DNA of 64,000 nucleotides from Curtobacterium sp. MCLR17_007 (GCF_003234655.2 NZ_CP126271.1:3534001-3598000), one strand, 5' to 3'. Positions 1-8,356 are shown, counted from the stretch's first letter. Notes: generated from the letters alone by a model not told the origin. Numbers and translations are program-made.

Positions 1-141
1 CACGACGCGGTCGAGGTACGGCGTGCCACGGTGGTCGAACGCTCCGCCGACGACCGCGACCGCCGGACCGCTGCCTGCTTCGGACACCGCGAGGACGGTG
101 CCGTCAGCGGAGACGACCGTTCGGTCGACTGGAGCGAGCAT
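1..141 (-). CDS. alpha/beta hydrolase, N-terminal part (runs off the window)
   Basis: Only the first 47 codons are present; the gene continues past base 1. It starts at the ATG at 141-139, with AAGGA a few bases upstream on the minus strand. The readable start contains 'SADGTVLAVSEAGSGPAV' followed by 'VVGGAF', the pattern of the first strands and the oxyanion turn of small alpha/beta hydrolases. The catalytic Ser, Asp and His lie outside the window, so substrate and even activity cannot be judged. The family assignment rests on this short stretch alone. The 164 bases between this start and the ogt stop hold no ORF I can support. Confidence 0.6.
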   Translation of the reverse strand, partial: MLAPVDRTVVSADGTVLAVSEAGSGPAVAVVGGAFDHRGTPYLDRVV

Positions 142-305
142 GGCGTCCTTCAGGGTGGATACGGCGGCACGTGTCGGACCCTCGGGGTCGGACGGCGCAC
201 GTCGTCGGTTGCGTCGAGTGTGGCAGTCCCCACGTCGCGCGTCTCCCCCCGGTTCCAGGGGCAGACACAGCGCGCGGTCAGGAACCGCACCGGGCAGCGC
301 CGCCG

Positions 306-818
306 TCAGACGAGCGCGCCGGAGCCGACTGCCTCGTGTTCGAGCAGCGACCGCTTGACGTCGAGCCCCCACGCGAACCCGCCGAGCGACCCGTCGGACC
401 GCAGCACCCGGTGGCACGGCACGAACAGCGCCGGGGCGTTGCGCGCACACACGCTGGCGGCCGCCCGGACCGCTTCCGGGCGGCCCATCGCGGCCGCGAG
501 TTCGGTGTAGGTCAGGGTCGAACCAGCGGGGATGCGGCGCAGCTGTCGCCAGCCCTCTTCGAAGAGCTCGGTGCCGAGCTGTCGCACCGGGACCTGCATC
601 GCGTGGTCGACGTCGCCCGCGTAGAAGGCGTCGACGGCGTCGGCCGAGGAGAGCGTGCCCTCGGTGATGGTGACCGGACGGTGGCGTGCGGGGACCCGGG
701 CGACGACCCGGTCGAACGAATCCGTCCACCCGGAGGCCAGGACGCGGCCCTGGTCGTCTTCGAGGACGGTGAACGACCCGTCGGGGGTCTGGAGCGTGGC
801 GATCACGGCGTCGGTCAT
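306..818 (-). CDS. ogt: methylated-DNA--[protein]-cysteine S-methyltransferase
   Basis: Removes the methyl group from O6-methylguanine (and O4-methylthymine) in DNA by transferring it irreversibly to its own cysteine. The 170-residue protein carries the diagnostic 'VPCHRVL' acceptor-cysteine motif near residue 140, preceded by the helix-turn-helix region 'TYTELAAAMGRPEAVRAAAS', and the C-terminal 'GGFAWGLDVKRSLLEHE'. Length is normal for Ogt. The ATG at 818 overlaps the stop of the upstream ada-alkA gene (ATGA), so the two are co-transcribed and probably translationally coupled, forming one alkylation-damage repair operon. Longer upstream start options in this frame would run into ada-alkA and are not needed. 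Confidence 0.95.
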   Translation of the reverse strand: MTDAVIATLQTPDGSFTVLEDDQGRVLASGWTDSFDRVVARVPARHRPVTITEGTLSSADAVDAFYAGDVDHAMQVPVRQLGTELFEEGWRQLRRIPAGSTLTYTELAAAMGRPEAVRAAASVCARNAPALFVPCHRVLRSDGSLGGFAWGLDVKRSLLEHEAVGSGALV

Positions 819-2365
819 GGGGTGTCCTTCCGGGACTTCGTGTGGGCTGGGCGGGCCGCTGCGCGGGCAGCGGCGGTGGCGCGGTCGACGATCGGCCGCC
901 AGCAGTGCATCGTGAGGTAGCTCCGCCAGGGCGCCACCTGTCCCGACCATAGGGAGAGCTCGCGTGCCGTCCCGGGCAGCCCGAGTTCCTGTGCACCGTT
1001 CCGTACGGCGAGGTCGCTGTGGAGGAAGACGTCCGGGTGGTGCCGCACCCGCAGCGCGACGTAGTCGGCGGTCCACGGGCCGATCCCCTTGACCGCGAGC
1101 AGCCCGGCGCGGAGCTCGTCCAGCGACTGCCCGCCGTGCACGACGAGCGACCCGTCGGCGAGCGCCGCCGCGACGCGCAGGATCGTGTCGACGCGGGCAG
1201 CGGGTCCGCGGAGCACCGAGGCCCCGTCGGCCGCGATGCGCTCGGCCGACGGGAACAGCAGCCCGTCCGGGTCGATGGCCGCCGGGACCGGGTCACCGAG
1301 CGCCGCCACCAGCCGCGTCTGCGCGGTCCGTGCGGCAGCGACCGAGACCTGCTGGCCGATCAGGGTGCGGAACACGACCTCGTGCGCGTCGACGGCGCCC
1401 GGCAACCGGATGCCCGGCACGCGCTGCACCGCCGGCGCGAGGGCGGGGACACCACCGAGGACGGTGTCGACCGCGATGGGGTCGGCATCGAGGTCGAACA
1501 ACGCCCGCACCCGCGCCACCAGCGTCGGCAGGTCGCGCAGCTGCGCGACCCGGACGACCAGGTCGATCCCGGCACCACGGCCGGCGCCGTCGGGGACCGC
1601 GGCCGACGCGCGGAACCAGCCCGGCCCTCCTGGGAGGTCCACCGACCGGCCGTACGACCGCACCGTGCCGTCGTCACCGACCACCACGTGCTCGAGCCCC
1701 GGGAGCGCGTGCAGGGCGTGCCAGTCGAGCAGCCCCTGCGCATCGAAGGGCGCGCGGGCCGGCAGGTGCACGTGCAGCCCGCCGTCGGGCGTGGGCGGGA
1801 CCCGACGGCGCGCGCGGAGTTCGGTCGGGGTGACCGCGAAGACCTCGCGCACGGTGTCGTTGAACTGGCGCACGCTGGCGAACCCCGCGGCGAAGGCGAC
1901 GTCCGCGATGGGCAGGTCCGACGAGGTCAGCAGGGTCCGCGCCGTCTGTGCCCGGTGTGCGCGGCTGAGTGCCTTGGGGCCGGCGCCGAGTTCCTCGGTC
2001 AGGATGCGGCCGAGGTGCCGCTCGGAGTACCCGACCCGGGCGGCGAGGCCGGGGACGCCCTCGCGCTCGACCACGCCGTCGAGCACGAGCCGCATCGCCC
2101 GGCCCGCGACGTCCTCGCGCAGGTCCCACTCGGGGCTGCCCGGTGTGGCCTCGGGCAGGCAGCGCTTGCAGGCGCGGAACCCGGCCAGATGGGCGGCGGC
2201 ACTGGTCCGGTAGAACGTGACGCCGGCCGAGCGGGGCGTGCGCGCGGGGCAGCTCGGCCGGCAGTAGATGCGCGTGGAGTGCACCGCGGTGACGAACTGG
2301 CCGTCGAACCGGGCGTCGCGCGAGGCGGCGATGCGGTAGCGCTCGTCGTGCAGTGCGTCGGTCAT
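815..2365 (-). CDS. Ada-type regulator fused to DNA-3-methyladenine glycosylase II (AlkA)
   Basis: A 516-residue protein combining damage sensing and base excision. The N-terminal Ada domain has four zinc/acceptor cysteines at 35, 39, 66 and 69 ('YCRPSC', 'ACKRC'), the spacing seen in E. coli Ada, where methyl phosphotriester repair turns on transcription. An AraC-type helix-turn-helix follows ('FAAGFASVRQFND'). The C-terminal half is an AlkA glycosylase: 'TLIGQQVSVAAARTAQTRL', helix-hairpin-helix 'VKGIGPWTADYVALR', and the catalytic Asp in 'LHSDLAVRN'. The Ogt acceptor domain of classical Ada is absent and is supplied by the adjacent ogt. I chose the ATG at 2365 over an in-frame start 11 codons earlier because it aligns with the Ada N-terminus. 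Confidence 0.93.
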   Translation of the reverse strand: MTDALHDERYRIAASRDARFDGQFVTAVHSTRIYCRPSCPARTPRSAGVTFYRTSAAAHLAGFRACKRCLPEATPGSPEWDLREDVAGRAMRLVLDGVVEREGVPGLAARVGYSERHLGRILTEELGAGPKALSRAHRAQTARTLLTSSDLPIADVAFAAGFASVRQFNDTVREVFAVTPTELRARRRVPPTPDGGLHVHLPARAPFDAQGLLDWHALHALPGLEHVVVGDDGTVRSYGRSVDLPGGPGWFRASAAVPDGAGRGAGIDLVVRVAQLRDLPTLVARVRALFDLDADPIAVDTVLGGVPALAPAVQRVPGIRLPGAVDAHEVVFRTLIGQQVSVAAARTAQTRLVAALGDPVPAAIDPDGLLFPSAERIAADGASVLRGPAARVDTILRVAAALADGSLVVHGGQSLDELRAGLLAVKGIGPWTADYVALRVRHHPDVFLHSDLAVRNGAQELGLPGTARELSLWSGQVAPWRSYLTMHCWRPIVDRATAAARAAARPAHTKSRKDTP

Positions 2366-2454
2366 GCCGCCAGCCTGACACGGGCCACCGTCAGCCACTG
2401 GCGGGAATCGGACGGGGCAGGGAGCGGCAAGGAGGCTCGGCTACGGTCGGGTGC

Positions 2455-3015
2455 GTGGGTGCACTTGACGACGTCCCGGCGTCCACCGCCCTCAGGCACG
2501 AGACAGCGGTGGAGATCGCGCTGCTGCTCGTGTCGCGGCGGCACCGCTACGCGGGCCGGCCCGCCGACGGCGCACTGCCCGCGGACGAGGACGAGCGGCG
2601 CGACCGCATCGAGCTCCGGGCCGGCCTGGGGATCGTCGGCGACCGCTACTTCGCGTCGCGGGCCCACGTCCACGCGTCGGTGACGGTCATCGGCCTGGAG
2701 GACCTGGACGACGTCGCCGACGAGCTCGGCGTCGAAGTGGACCCGGTCGCGACCCGGCGCAACGTGTTCCTGCGCGGGGCCGACGTCGAGGCGCTGCGCG
2801 GCGAGCCGTTCTCGCTCGACAGCGGCGCGGGCACGGTGGCGTTCCGCGGGTACCGGGCGGCGAACCCCTGCGCCTGGATGGACCACGAGATCGCACCCGG
2901 GGCGTTCCGGGCGATGCGCGGACGGAGCGGGGTGCGGTGCGACCCGGAGTCCGACGGTGTGCTCACCCTCGGACCCGCGGTGCTCCGCACGGCCCGCCCC
3001 GTGCCGACGCGCTGA
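2455..3015 (+). CDS. MOSC domain-containing protein
   Basis: MOSC domains bind a molybdenum cofactor or act in sulfur transfer in Mo-enzymes and detoxification. The 186-residue protein has the family's core: 'GLGIVGDRYFASRAHVHASV', 'TRRNVFLRGADVEALRG', and the conserved cysteine in 'NPCAWMD' where the sulfur-carrying Cys normally sits. Start chosen at GTG 2455: a TACGGT hexamer at 2442-2447 lies 7 bases upstream, which fits a leaderless message; the AAGGAGG at 2429-2435 is too distant to serve this start and lies upstream of the putative -10. It converges on the DJ-1/PfpI gene with only 10 bases between stops. No molybdenum genes are nearby, so the substrate is unknown. Confidence 0.85.
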   Translation: MGALDDVPASTALRHETAVEIALLLVSRRHRYAGRPADGALPADEDERRDRIELRAGLGIVGDRYFASRAHVHASVTVIGLEDLDDVADELGVEVDPVATRRNVFLRGADVEALRGEPFSLDSGAGTVAFRGYRAANPCAWMDHEIAPGAFRAMRGRSGVRCDPESDGVLTLGPAVLRTARPVPTR

Positions 3016-3025
3016 TCGCCGGGGA

Positions 3026-3574
3026 CTAGCGGAGTGCGGACTCGATCGCGTCGACGAACGCCGGCAGGTCGTCGGGGTTCCGCGAGGTGATGACGGTGCC
3101 GTTCGTGTCGTCGACCTGGACCTCGCGGTCGACCCACTCGGCACCGGCGTTGCGGATGTCGGTCTGCAGCGACGGGAACGACGTGATCGTTCGGCCGGTC
3201 AGCACACCCGCCTCGACGAGGGTCCACGGGCCGTGGCAGATCGCGGCGACGGGCTTGCCCGCCTCGACGAAGGACTTCACCAACGCGACCGCCGTCGCGT
3301 CCTGGCGGATGGTGTCGGCGTTGATCGTGCCGCCGGGGACGACCAGGGCGTCGAACTCAGTCGCATCGACACCGTCGTAGGTGGTGTCGACGTCGACGCT
3401 CTTGCCGGGGTCCTTGTCGCCGACGAGGGTCGCGATCGAGCCGGACTCCTGCCCGGCGACCGTCACGGTCGCGCCGCGCTCGCGCAGCTGGTCGGTGGGG
3501 ACGACGATCTCGTCCTGCTCCACGCCGTAGTTGGTCGCGATGACCAGGATCGTCTTGCCGTCGAGGGTTGCCAT
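3026..3574 (-). CDS. DJ-1/PfpI family protein
   Basis: A 182-residue member of the DJ-1/PfpI superfamily (general stress proteins such as YhbO/YraA with proposed deglycase, chaperone or peptidase activity). The nucleophile-elbow cysteine is in 'AAICHGPWTLVEAG' with the following His typical of PfpI; the early strand 'ILVIATNYGVEQDEIVVP' contains the conserved Glu that polarises the Cys, and 'DALVVPGGTINADTIR' follows. The ATG at 3574 has a strong ribosome site (GGAAGGAG) 5-6 bases upstream. Stop is TAG. It stands alone in its direction. Family assignment is firm; biochemical activity is not known from sequence. Confidence 0.92.
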   Translation of the reverse strand: MATLDGKTILVIATNYGVEQDEIVVPTDQLRERGATVTVAGQESGSIATLVGDKDPGKSVDVDTTYDGVDATEFDALVVPGGTINADTIRQDATAVALVKSFVEAGKPVAAICHGPWTLVEAGVLTGRTITSFPSLQTDIRNAGAEWVDREVQVDDTNGTVITSRNPDDLPAFVDAIESALR

Positions 3575-3663
3575 GATGACTCCTTCCACGAGCCGGGGTC
3601 TCCGGCCGCGCAGACCAGGGTCGTCGCCCCGCGCTGGGCGTGCTCGCAGGACGCAGGCTCCGG

Positions 3664-4317
3664 TCAGCCGCGGATGCGGAAAGCGGACCCCTCGCGCGTG
3701 ACCTCGACGCCGTCGTACCCGTGCACTCGCGGGATGCCGACCGTGGCCTCGGACTCGAGTGTCCCGACGACGACCGTCGTCGCGCCCGATGCCCGCGCGG
3801 ACTCGACGCCGGCAGGGGCGTCCTCGAACGCCAGGCACGCCTCCGCGCCCAGCCCGAGCAGCTCGGCGCCACGCAGGTAGCCCTCGGGGTGCGGCTTGCC
3901 CTGCTCGGTGTCCTCGGAGGTCACGACGACCGCGGGCACCGGCACCCCGGCAGCGCGCATCCGGTTCAGGGCGAGGTCGCGAGGTGCGCTCGTGACGAGG
4001 GCGACCGGCACCCCGGCATCGACCAGCCGGCGGACGAACGCCGCCGCACCCGGCACCTCGACGATGCCGTGGGTGTTCTCGACCTCGTCCGCGACGAGCG
4101 CCTCGGCGACTCGGCGCTGTTCGTCGGACGGCAGGTCGGGCAGGAAGTGCCGGATCGTGTCGATCGTCTGGCGACCGTGCGAGAACGCCAGGATCGTGCG
4201 CGGGTCGATGTCGTGCGCGGCGCCGAAGCGACCCCAGGCGCCCTCGACCACCGAGGTCGAGTCGACGAGGGTGCCGTCCATGTCGAAGAGGACCCCGGAC
4301 GCCACGATGTCGATCAC
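3664..4317 (-). CDS. HAD family phosphatase (beta-phosphoglucomutase-like subfamily)
   Basis: A 217-residue haloacid-dehalogenase hydrolase. Motif I is 'VLFDMDGTLVDS' (nucleophile and acid/base Asp), motif II 'VALVTSAPR', motif III Lys in 'EQGKPHPEGYL', motif IV 'LAFEDAPAGVESARASG'. The helical cap between motifs I and II places it with sugar-phosphate phosphatases such as 2-deoxyglucose-6-phosphatase or glycerol-phosphatase. Start is GTG 4317: TAGGGT at 4330-4325 on the minus strand is 7 bases upstream, indicating a leaderless transcript of its own even though the upstream reductase ends only 10 bases away. The substrate cannot be read from sequence. Confidence 0.9.
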   Translation of the reverse strand: MIDIVASGVLFDMDGTLVDSTSVVEGAWGRFGAAHDIDPRTILAFSHGRQTIDTIRHFLPDLPSDEQRRVAEALVADEVENTHGIVEVPGAAAFVRRLVDAGVPVALVTSAPRDLALNRMRAAGVPVPAVVVTSEDTEQGKPHPEGYLRGAELLGLGAEACLAFEDAPAGVESARASGATTVVVGTLESEATVGIPRVHGYDGVEVTREGSAFRIRG

Positions 4318-4324
4318 GTGCCCG

Positions 4325-4330
4325 ACCCTA
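4325..4330 (-). promoter_or_regulatory. -10 box TAGGGT overlapping the reductase stop codon
   Basis: On the minus strand TAGGGT runs from 4330 to 4325, followed by 7 bases and the GTG of the HAD gene. The first three bases are the TAG stop codon of the RibD-like reductase. This is one of four such stop/-10 overlaps in the window. Confidence 0.55.
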
Positions 4331-5092
4331 CCGGCGGACGTAGCGCGTCAGCAGCACGTCGTCCGCCCCGAGCAGCACGTGCGCCAGGCGCATCCGCCGC
4401 AGCTGGGGCGAGGACCCCGTGGCGATGCGCGGTGCGGCACCGCCCTCGAGCGACGGGTCGATCGTCAGGCAGAGCTCGTCGACCTGGTCCCCGGCCACGA
4501 GCGCCCCGAGGAAGGACGGTCCGCCCTCGCAGTGGATCGCCGTGAGTCCGCGCGACACGAGCGCAGCACGCACGAGTGCCACGTCGACCGAGTCCTGGCC
4601 GCAGGACACGACCTCCGCGACCGCCGACAGCGCCGCACGACGGTCGGCAGGGGCTGATGCCGACGTCAGCACGATGGGCCGCACCGGCGCATCGGTGAAG
4701 ACGTTCGACGCGGGGTCGAGCGACAGCGAACCGGTGACGATGGCGAACACCGGGTGGTCGGGCTTGCCGTGCGCCCGCCGCCAGGCGACGTCGGACTCGC
4801 GCAGCCGCATCGGCCCGTACCCCTCGTCGCGGACCGTCCCCGCGGCGACGAGCACCACGTCCGCGAACCGGCGCAGCAGCTCGAAGACCCGCAGGTCGTC
4901 GTCGCCGCCGAGCGAGCCGGACACCCCGCCGGTCGATGCGGCACCGTCGGCCGTGGCGACGAAGTTGACCCGGATCCACCCGCCGGCCGACGTCGCGGAC
5001 ACGGGTGGGGCCTCCAGGCCGACACCGGCGGTGTACAGGGCGACCACGTCGTCGTCGGACAGGTCCGCGATCGGGGCGGGCAGCTGGTTCAC
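4328..5092 (-). CDS. pyrimidine reductase / dihydrofolate reductase-like protein (RibD C-terminal family)
   Basis: A 254-residue NAD(P)H-dependent reductase of the RibD-C/DHFR superfamily. Recognisable parts are 'WIRVNFVATADGAAS' (substrate strand), 'LRRFADVVLVAAGTVRDEGYG' (nucleotide loop), and 'GLTAIHCEGGPSFLGALV', the GGP loop conserved in RibD-type reductases. There is no deaminase domain. I place the start at GTG 5092, which overlaps the folP stop (GTGA), rather than at the longer start at 5125 that would run 37 bases into folP. Its position directly after folE and folP2-type genes suggests it reduces a pteridine or related product rather than the riboflavin intermediate. Confidence 0.85.
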   Translation of the reverse strand: MNQLPAPIADLSDDDVVALYTAGVGLEAPPVSATSAGGWIRVNFVATADGAASTGGVSGSLGGDDDLRVFELLRRFADVVLVAAGTVRDEGYGPMRLRESDVAWRRAHGKPDHPVFAIVTGSLSLDPASNVFTDAPVRPIVLTSASAPADRRAALSAVAEVVSCGQDSVDVALVRAALVSRGLTAIHCEGGPSFLGALVAGDQVDELCLTIDPSLEGGAAPRIATGSSPQLRRMRLAHVLLGADDVLLTRYVRR

Positions 5093-6018
5093 GTGTTGTG
5101 CCTCGATTCCATGGGTGCGCGCCACCCGAGGGTGGCCTCGACCATCCGCATCGCGTCGACGGACTCCGCCACGTCGTGCATCCGGACGATCCGGGCCCCC
5201 AGCATCGCGCTGACCGTGGCGACCGCGATCGACCCGGCCAGGCGCTCCCCACGAGGCCGGCCGAGGGACTCGCCCACGAAGTCCTTGTTCGACACCGCGG
5301 CGAGCACGAGGTGGCCGAGCGCGACCACTTCGGGCAGGCGCCGGGTGAGCTCGAGCGTGTGCACGGTGTTCTTGTTGAGGTCGTGCCCCGGGTCCACGAT
5401 GATCCGCGACTCGGGGACGCCCGCGGCGAGCGCGCGGTCGACCCGCTCCCGCAGGAAGTCCACGACAGATGCGGTGACGTCGTCGTAGTGCGGCGGCTCC
5501 GGCAGCTTCGTGCGGGGCGGCGCGGTCGAGTGGGTGATCACGATGGTCGCGTCCGAATCGGCGACCACCGCGGCCATCCGCGGATCGGACAGCCCGGTCG
5601 TGTCGTTGACGACGTTCGCGCCGGCATCGATCGCGGCCCGCGCGACGTCGGCGCGGAACGTGTCGACGCTGATGATGACGTCCGACTCGGCGCTGAGCTG
5701 GGCGATGACGGGCACCACGCGCTCGACCTCGTCCGCGGCGGGGAGCTCGGGACCCGGCGCGAACTTCACGCCGCCGATGTCGACCCAGTCGGCGCCTTGG
5801 TCGGCGGCGCGGACCGCCGCGGCCACTGCCCGGTCGAGCTCGAACGTGGCACCCCGGTCGTGGAACGAGTCAGGGGTGCGGTTGATGATCGCCATCACCG
5901 CGATGCGGTGGTCGAAGTCGATGGTGCGTCGGCCCAGCGTGCGGACCGGGTGGCGCAGGACGGGCACGACCCAGCCGGGGGCGGCCTGGAGGCGCGGCGC
6001 GGCCGGTTCGGTCGTCAT
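5089..6018 (-). CDS. folP2: FolP2-type dihydropteroate synthase homologue
   Basis: A 309-residue TIM-barrel protein of the dihydropteroate synthase family (normally joins a pterin pyrophosphate to p-aminobenzoate). Overall motifs are present: 'MAIINRTPDSFHDRGATF', 'ISVDTFRADVARAAIDAGAN', 'RMHDVAESVDAMRM'. Several canonical active-site motifs are changed: the STRPG loop reads 'DIGGVKFAPG', the glycine-rich DPGIGFGK reads 'DPGHDLNKNT', and the SRK phosphate site reads 'VSNKDFVGE'. Exactly these substitutions are what I recall for mycobacterial FolP2, a paralogue reported to lack ordinary synthase activity. It overlaps folE (ATGA) and the reductase (GTGA), so the three are one coupled operon. 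Canonical activity is therefore doubtful. Confidence 0.82.
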   Translation of the reverse strand: MTTEPAAPRLQAAPGWVVPVLRHPVRTLGRRTIDFDHRIAVMAIINRTPDSFHDRGATFELDRAVAAAVRAADQGADWVDIGGVKFAPGPELPAADEVERVVPVIAQLSAESDVIISVDTFRADVARAAIDAGANVVNDTTGLSDPRMAAVVADSDATIVITHSTAPPRTKLPEPPHYDDVTASVVDFLRERVDRALAAGVPESRIIVDPGHDLNKNTVHTLELTRRLPEVVALGHLVLAAVSNKDFVGESLGRPRGERLAGSIAVATVSAMLGARIVRMHDVAESVDAMRMVEATLGWRAPMESRHNT

Positions 6019-6779
6019 GCGTCCGCCTCGTGGTCGGTCCGGGTGCCGCGGCCGGGTCCGCCGTCGTGCCCGGCGTACTCGTGGTCGGCGTGCCCGGCGT
6101 GCTCGTGGTCGGCGTGCTCGGCGTGCCCGGCGTGCCCGGCGTGCTCGTGGTCGTCGTCGTCGGCCCCGGGGCCGCTGCCGCGGGCGCTGATCAGGGCGAT
6201 CGCCTCGGCGCGGGCCGCTGGCTCGGCGAGGGTGCCACGGGCCGCGACGGTCACGGTCGTCGAGCCGCTCTGGCGCTCGCCCCGCGTCGTGACGCACTGG
6301 TGCTGCGCGTCGAGCACGACCAGCACCCCCTGCGCGTCGAGCCCCTCGGCGATCGTCCCCGCGACCTGTTCCCCGAGCCGTTCCTGCAGCTGCGGGCGCG
6401 ACGCGACCGCGTCGAGCACCCGGGACAGCGTGCCCAGGCCGATCAGCTCCGCACCGGGTGCGTACGCCAGGTGCGCGACCCCGATGAAGGGCAGCAGGTG
6501 GTGCTCGCAGACGGAGCGGAAGCGGACGTCCCGCACGACGACGAGCTGGCCCCGATCGCCGTCCTCGGCGTGGACGGTACCCTGCCGGGTGATCTCGACC
6601 GCGTCGGTGCCGATGCCGTGGAAGAACTCCGCGTAGGCGTCCGCGACACGGGCGGGCGTGCGGGCGAGTTCGGCGCGGTCAGGGTCGTCGCCGATGCCGA
6701 GCAGCAGTTCGCGGACCGCTGCCTCCACACGAGCGCGGTCGAAGGGACGTGTCACGGGATCATCCAACACCAGGAACAT
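6015..6779 (-). CDS. folE: GTP cyclohydrolase I with histidine-rich C-terminal tail
   Basis: Converts GTP to dihydroneopterin triphosphate. Zinc ligands are visible in 'SVCEHHLLPFIG' (Cys and second His) and 'DAQHQCVTTRGE' (Cys); 'RTPARVADAYAEFF' is the family N-terminal motif. Two signature stretches differ from common FolE: 'IGLGTLSRVLD' and the CVTTRG loop. The last 48 residues (bases 6018-6161) form an acidic, histidine-rich tail with 11 His, built from AGH, ADH and EH repeats, which ordinary FolE lacks. The start is uncertain: ATG 6779 has no visible ribosome site, whereas GTG 6755 lies 6 bases after TTGGAT and fits a leaderless start giving 246 residues. First gene of the folE-folP2-reductase operon. 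Confidence 0.88.
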   Translation of the reverse strand: MFLVLDDPVTRPFDRARVEAAVRELLLGIGDDPDRAELARTPARVADAYAEFFHGIGTDAVEITRQGTVHAEDGDRGQLVVVRDVRFRSVCEHHLLPFIGVAHLAYAPGAELIGLGTLSRVLDAVASRPQLQERLGEQVAGTIAEGLDAQGVLVVLDAQHQCVTTRGERQSGSTTVTVAARGTLAEPAARAEAIALISARGSGPGADDDDHEHAGHAGHAEHADHEHAGHADHEYAGHDGGPGRGTRTDHEADA

Positions 6780-6839
6780 CCGGAGAACGCAGCCCGGGGT
6801 ACGGCGTCACCGGGTCCCAGGTTCCTTTAAACTTCGTTG

Positions 6840-8312
6840 GTGAGCGCCCCGCAGACAACCGAAACGCCCCGGAACCGCGTCGCTTCCGGCCTCGACCGCT
6901 TCTTCTCCATCACCCAGCGCGGATCGACCATCCCCCGCGAGGTCCGTGGTGGCCTCGTCTCCTTCGTGACGATGGCCTACATCGTGATCCTCAACCCGCT
7001 GATCCTGGGCGGGTTCAACGCCGACCAGGCCGCCAAGGACGTCACCGGCGGCTGGCTCGAGAACGCTCAGGTCGCTGCGGCCACCGGGCTCGTCGCCGGC
7101 CTCATGACCATCGCGATGGGCCTGATCGCGAACCTGCCGTTCGGCATCGCGGCCGGTCTCGGGATCAACTCGTTCCTGGCCGTCAGCGTCGTGCACCAGG
7201 TCACCTGGGCCGAGGCGATGGGGCTCGTCGTCATCAACGGCGTGGTCATCGTCGTGCTGGCGCTGACCGGGATCCGGACGATGATCTTCACGGCGGTGCC
7301 GGCGCAGCTCAAGGCCGCCATCACCGTGGGCATCGGCCTGTTCATCGCGTTCATCGGGCTCGTCGACTCCGGCTTCGTGCGCACCACGAACAACGCGTCG
7401 CCGCCGCTGCAGCTCGGTGAGGACGGCTCCGTCGGTGCACTCCCGACGATCGTGTTCCTGATCGGGCTCGTCATCATCGGCACGCTCATGGCCCGCAAGG
7501 TCAAGGGCGCGCTGCTCATCGGCATCGTCGCGACGACGATCATCGCGATCATCCTGCAGGCGGTCTTCCAGGTGCCGACGTCGGTCGACTCCAAGACGGG
7601 TTGGAACCTCAACGCGCCGGGGCTGCCGAGTGCGCTGTTCGCCTTCCCCGACCTGTCGCTCGTCGGCCACGCCGACCTGGTCGGCGCGTTCGGCCGCATC
7701 GGGCCGCTCGCCGCGTCGATGCTCGTCTTCACGCTGGTCTTCACGAACTTCTTCGACGCGATGGGCACGATGACCGGCCTGGCCAAGGCCGCCGGTGTCG
7801 CGAAGCCCGACGGGACCTTCCCCCGCCTGCGTGCGGCGCTCGTGGTCGAGGGCGCCGGAGCCATCGCGGGTGGTGGCGCATCGGTGTCGTCGAACACGGT
7901 GTTCATCGACTCGGCAGCCGGCATCGGCGAGGGCGCGCGGACCGGCATGGCGTCGGTCGTGACCGGCCTGCTCTTCCTGGCGTCGATGTTCCTGACACCG
8001 CTGACGCAGGTCGTCCCGCTCGAGGTCGCCGCCGCCGGACTGGTCGTCGTCGGAGCGCTCATGGTGGCGCAGGTCGCGGACATCTCGTGGACGGACTTCG
8101 GGTCGGCCCTGCCCGCGTTCCTGACGATCGTCGTGATGCCGCTCACCTACTCGATCGCGAACGGCATCGGCGCCGGCTTCATCAGCTGGGTGCTCATCAA
8201 GGCGCTGTCCGGCCGGGGCCGCGAGGTCTCGTGGCTGCTCTACGTCGTCGCCGCGGGCTTCCTGCTGTACTTCGCGCGCGGACCGCTCGAGGCGGTGCTC
8301 GGGGTCGGCTGA
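6840..8312 (+). CDS. NCS2 family purine permease (AzgA/PbuG type)
   Basis: A 490-residue inner-membrane transporter, probably importing guanine, hypoxanthine or adenine by proton symport. Typical AzgA-branch features: N-terminal 'STIPREVRGGLVSFVTMAYI' , 'FGIAAGLGINSFLA', 'TNFFDAMGTMTGLAKAAGV' and 'SSNTVFIDSAAGIGEGARTG', with 12-14 hydrophobic segments between. I prefer GTG 6840: TAAACT at 6828-6833 is 6 bases upstream, so the transcript looks leaderless; a TTG one codon earlier is the alternative. It diverges from folE; GTP is the FolE substrate, but no direct link is required. Its 3' end faces a 74-bp palindrome. Confidence 0.93.
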   Translation: MSAPQTTETPRNRVASGLDRFFSITQRGSTIPREVRGGLVSFVTMAYIVILNPLILGGFNADQAAKDVTGGWLENAQVAAATGLVAGLMTIAMGLIANLPFGIAAGLGINSFLAVSVVHQVTWAEAMGLVVINGVVIVVLALTGIRTMIFTAVPAQLKAAITVGIGLFIAFIGLVDSGFVRTTNNASPPLQLGEDGSVGALPTIVFLIGLVIIGTLMARKVKGALLIGIVATTIIAIILQAVFQVPTSVDSKTGWNLNAPGLPSALFAFPDLSLVGHADLVGAFGRIGPLAASMLVFTLVFTNFFDAMGTMTGLAKAAGVAKPDGTFPRLRAALVVEGAGAIAGGGASVSSNTVFIDSAAGIGEGARTGMASVVTGLLFLASMFLTPLTQVVPLEVAAAGLVVVGALMVAQVADISWTDFGSALPAFLTIVVMPLTYSIANGIGAGFISWVLIKALSGRGREVSWLLYVVAAGFLLYFARGPLEAVLGVG

Positions 8313-8356
8313 CCCGCGGCGCGCTGCTCGCGGCGCGCTGCGTCGACGGTTCGCTT

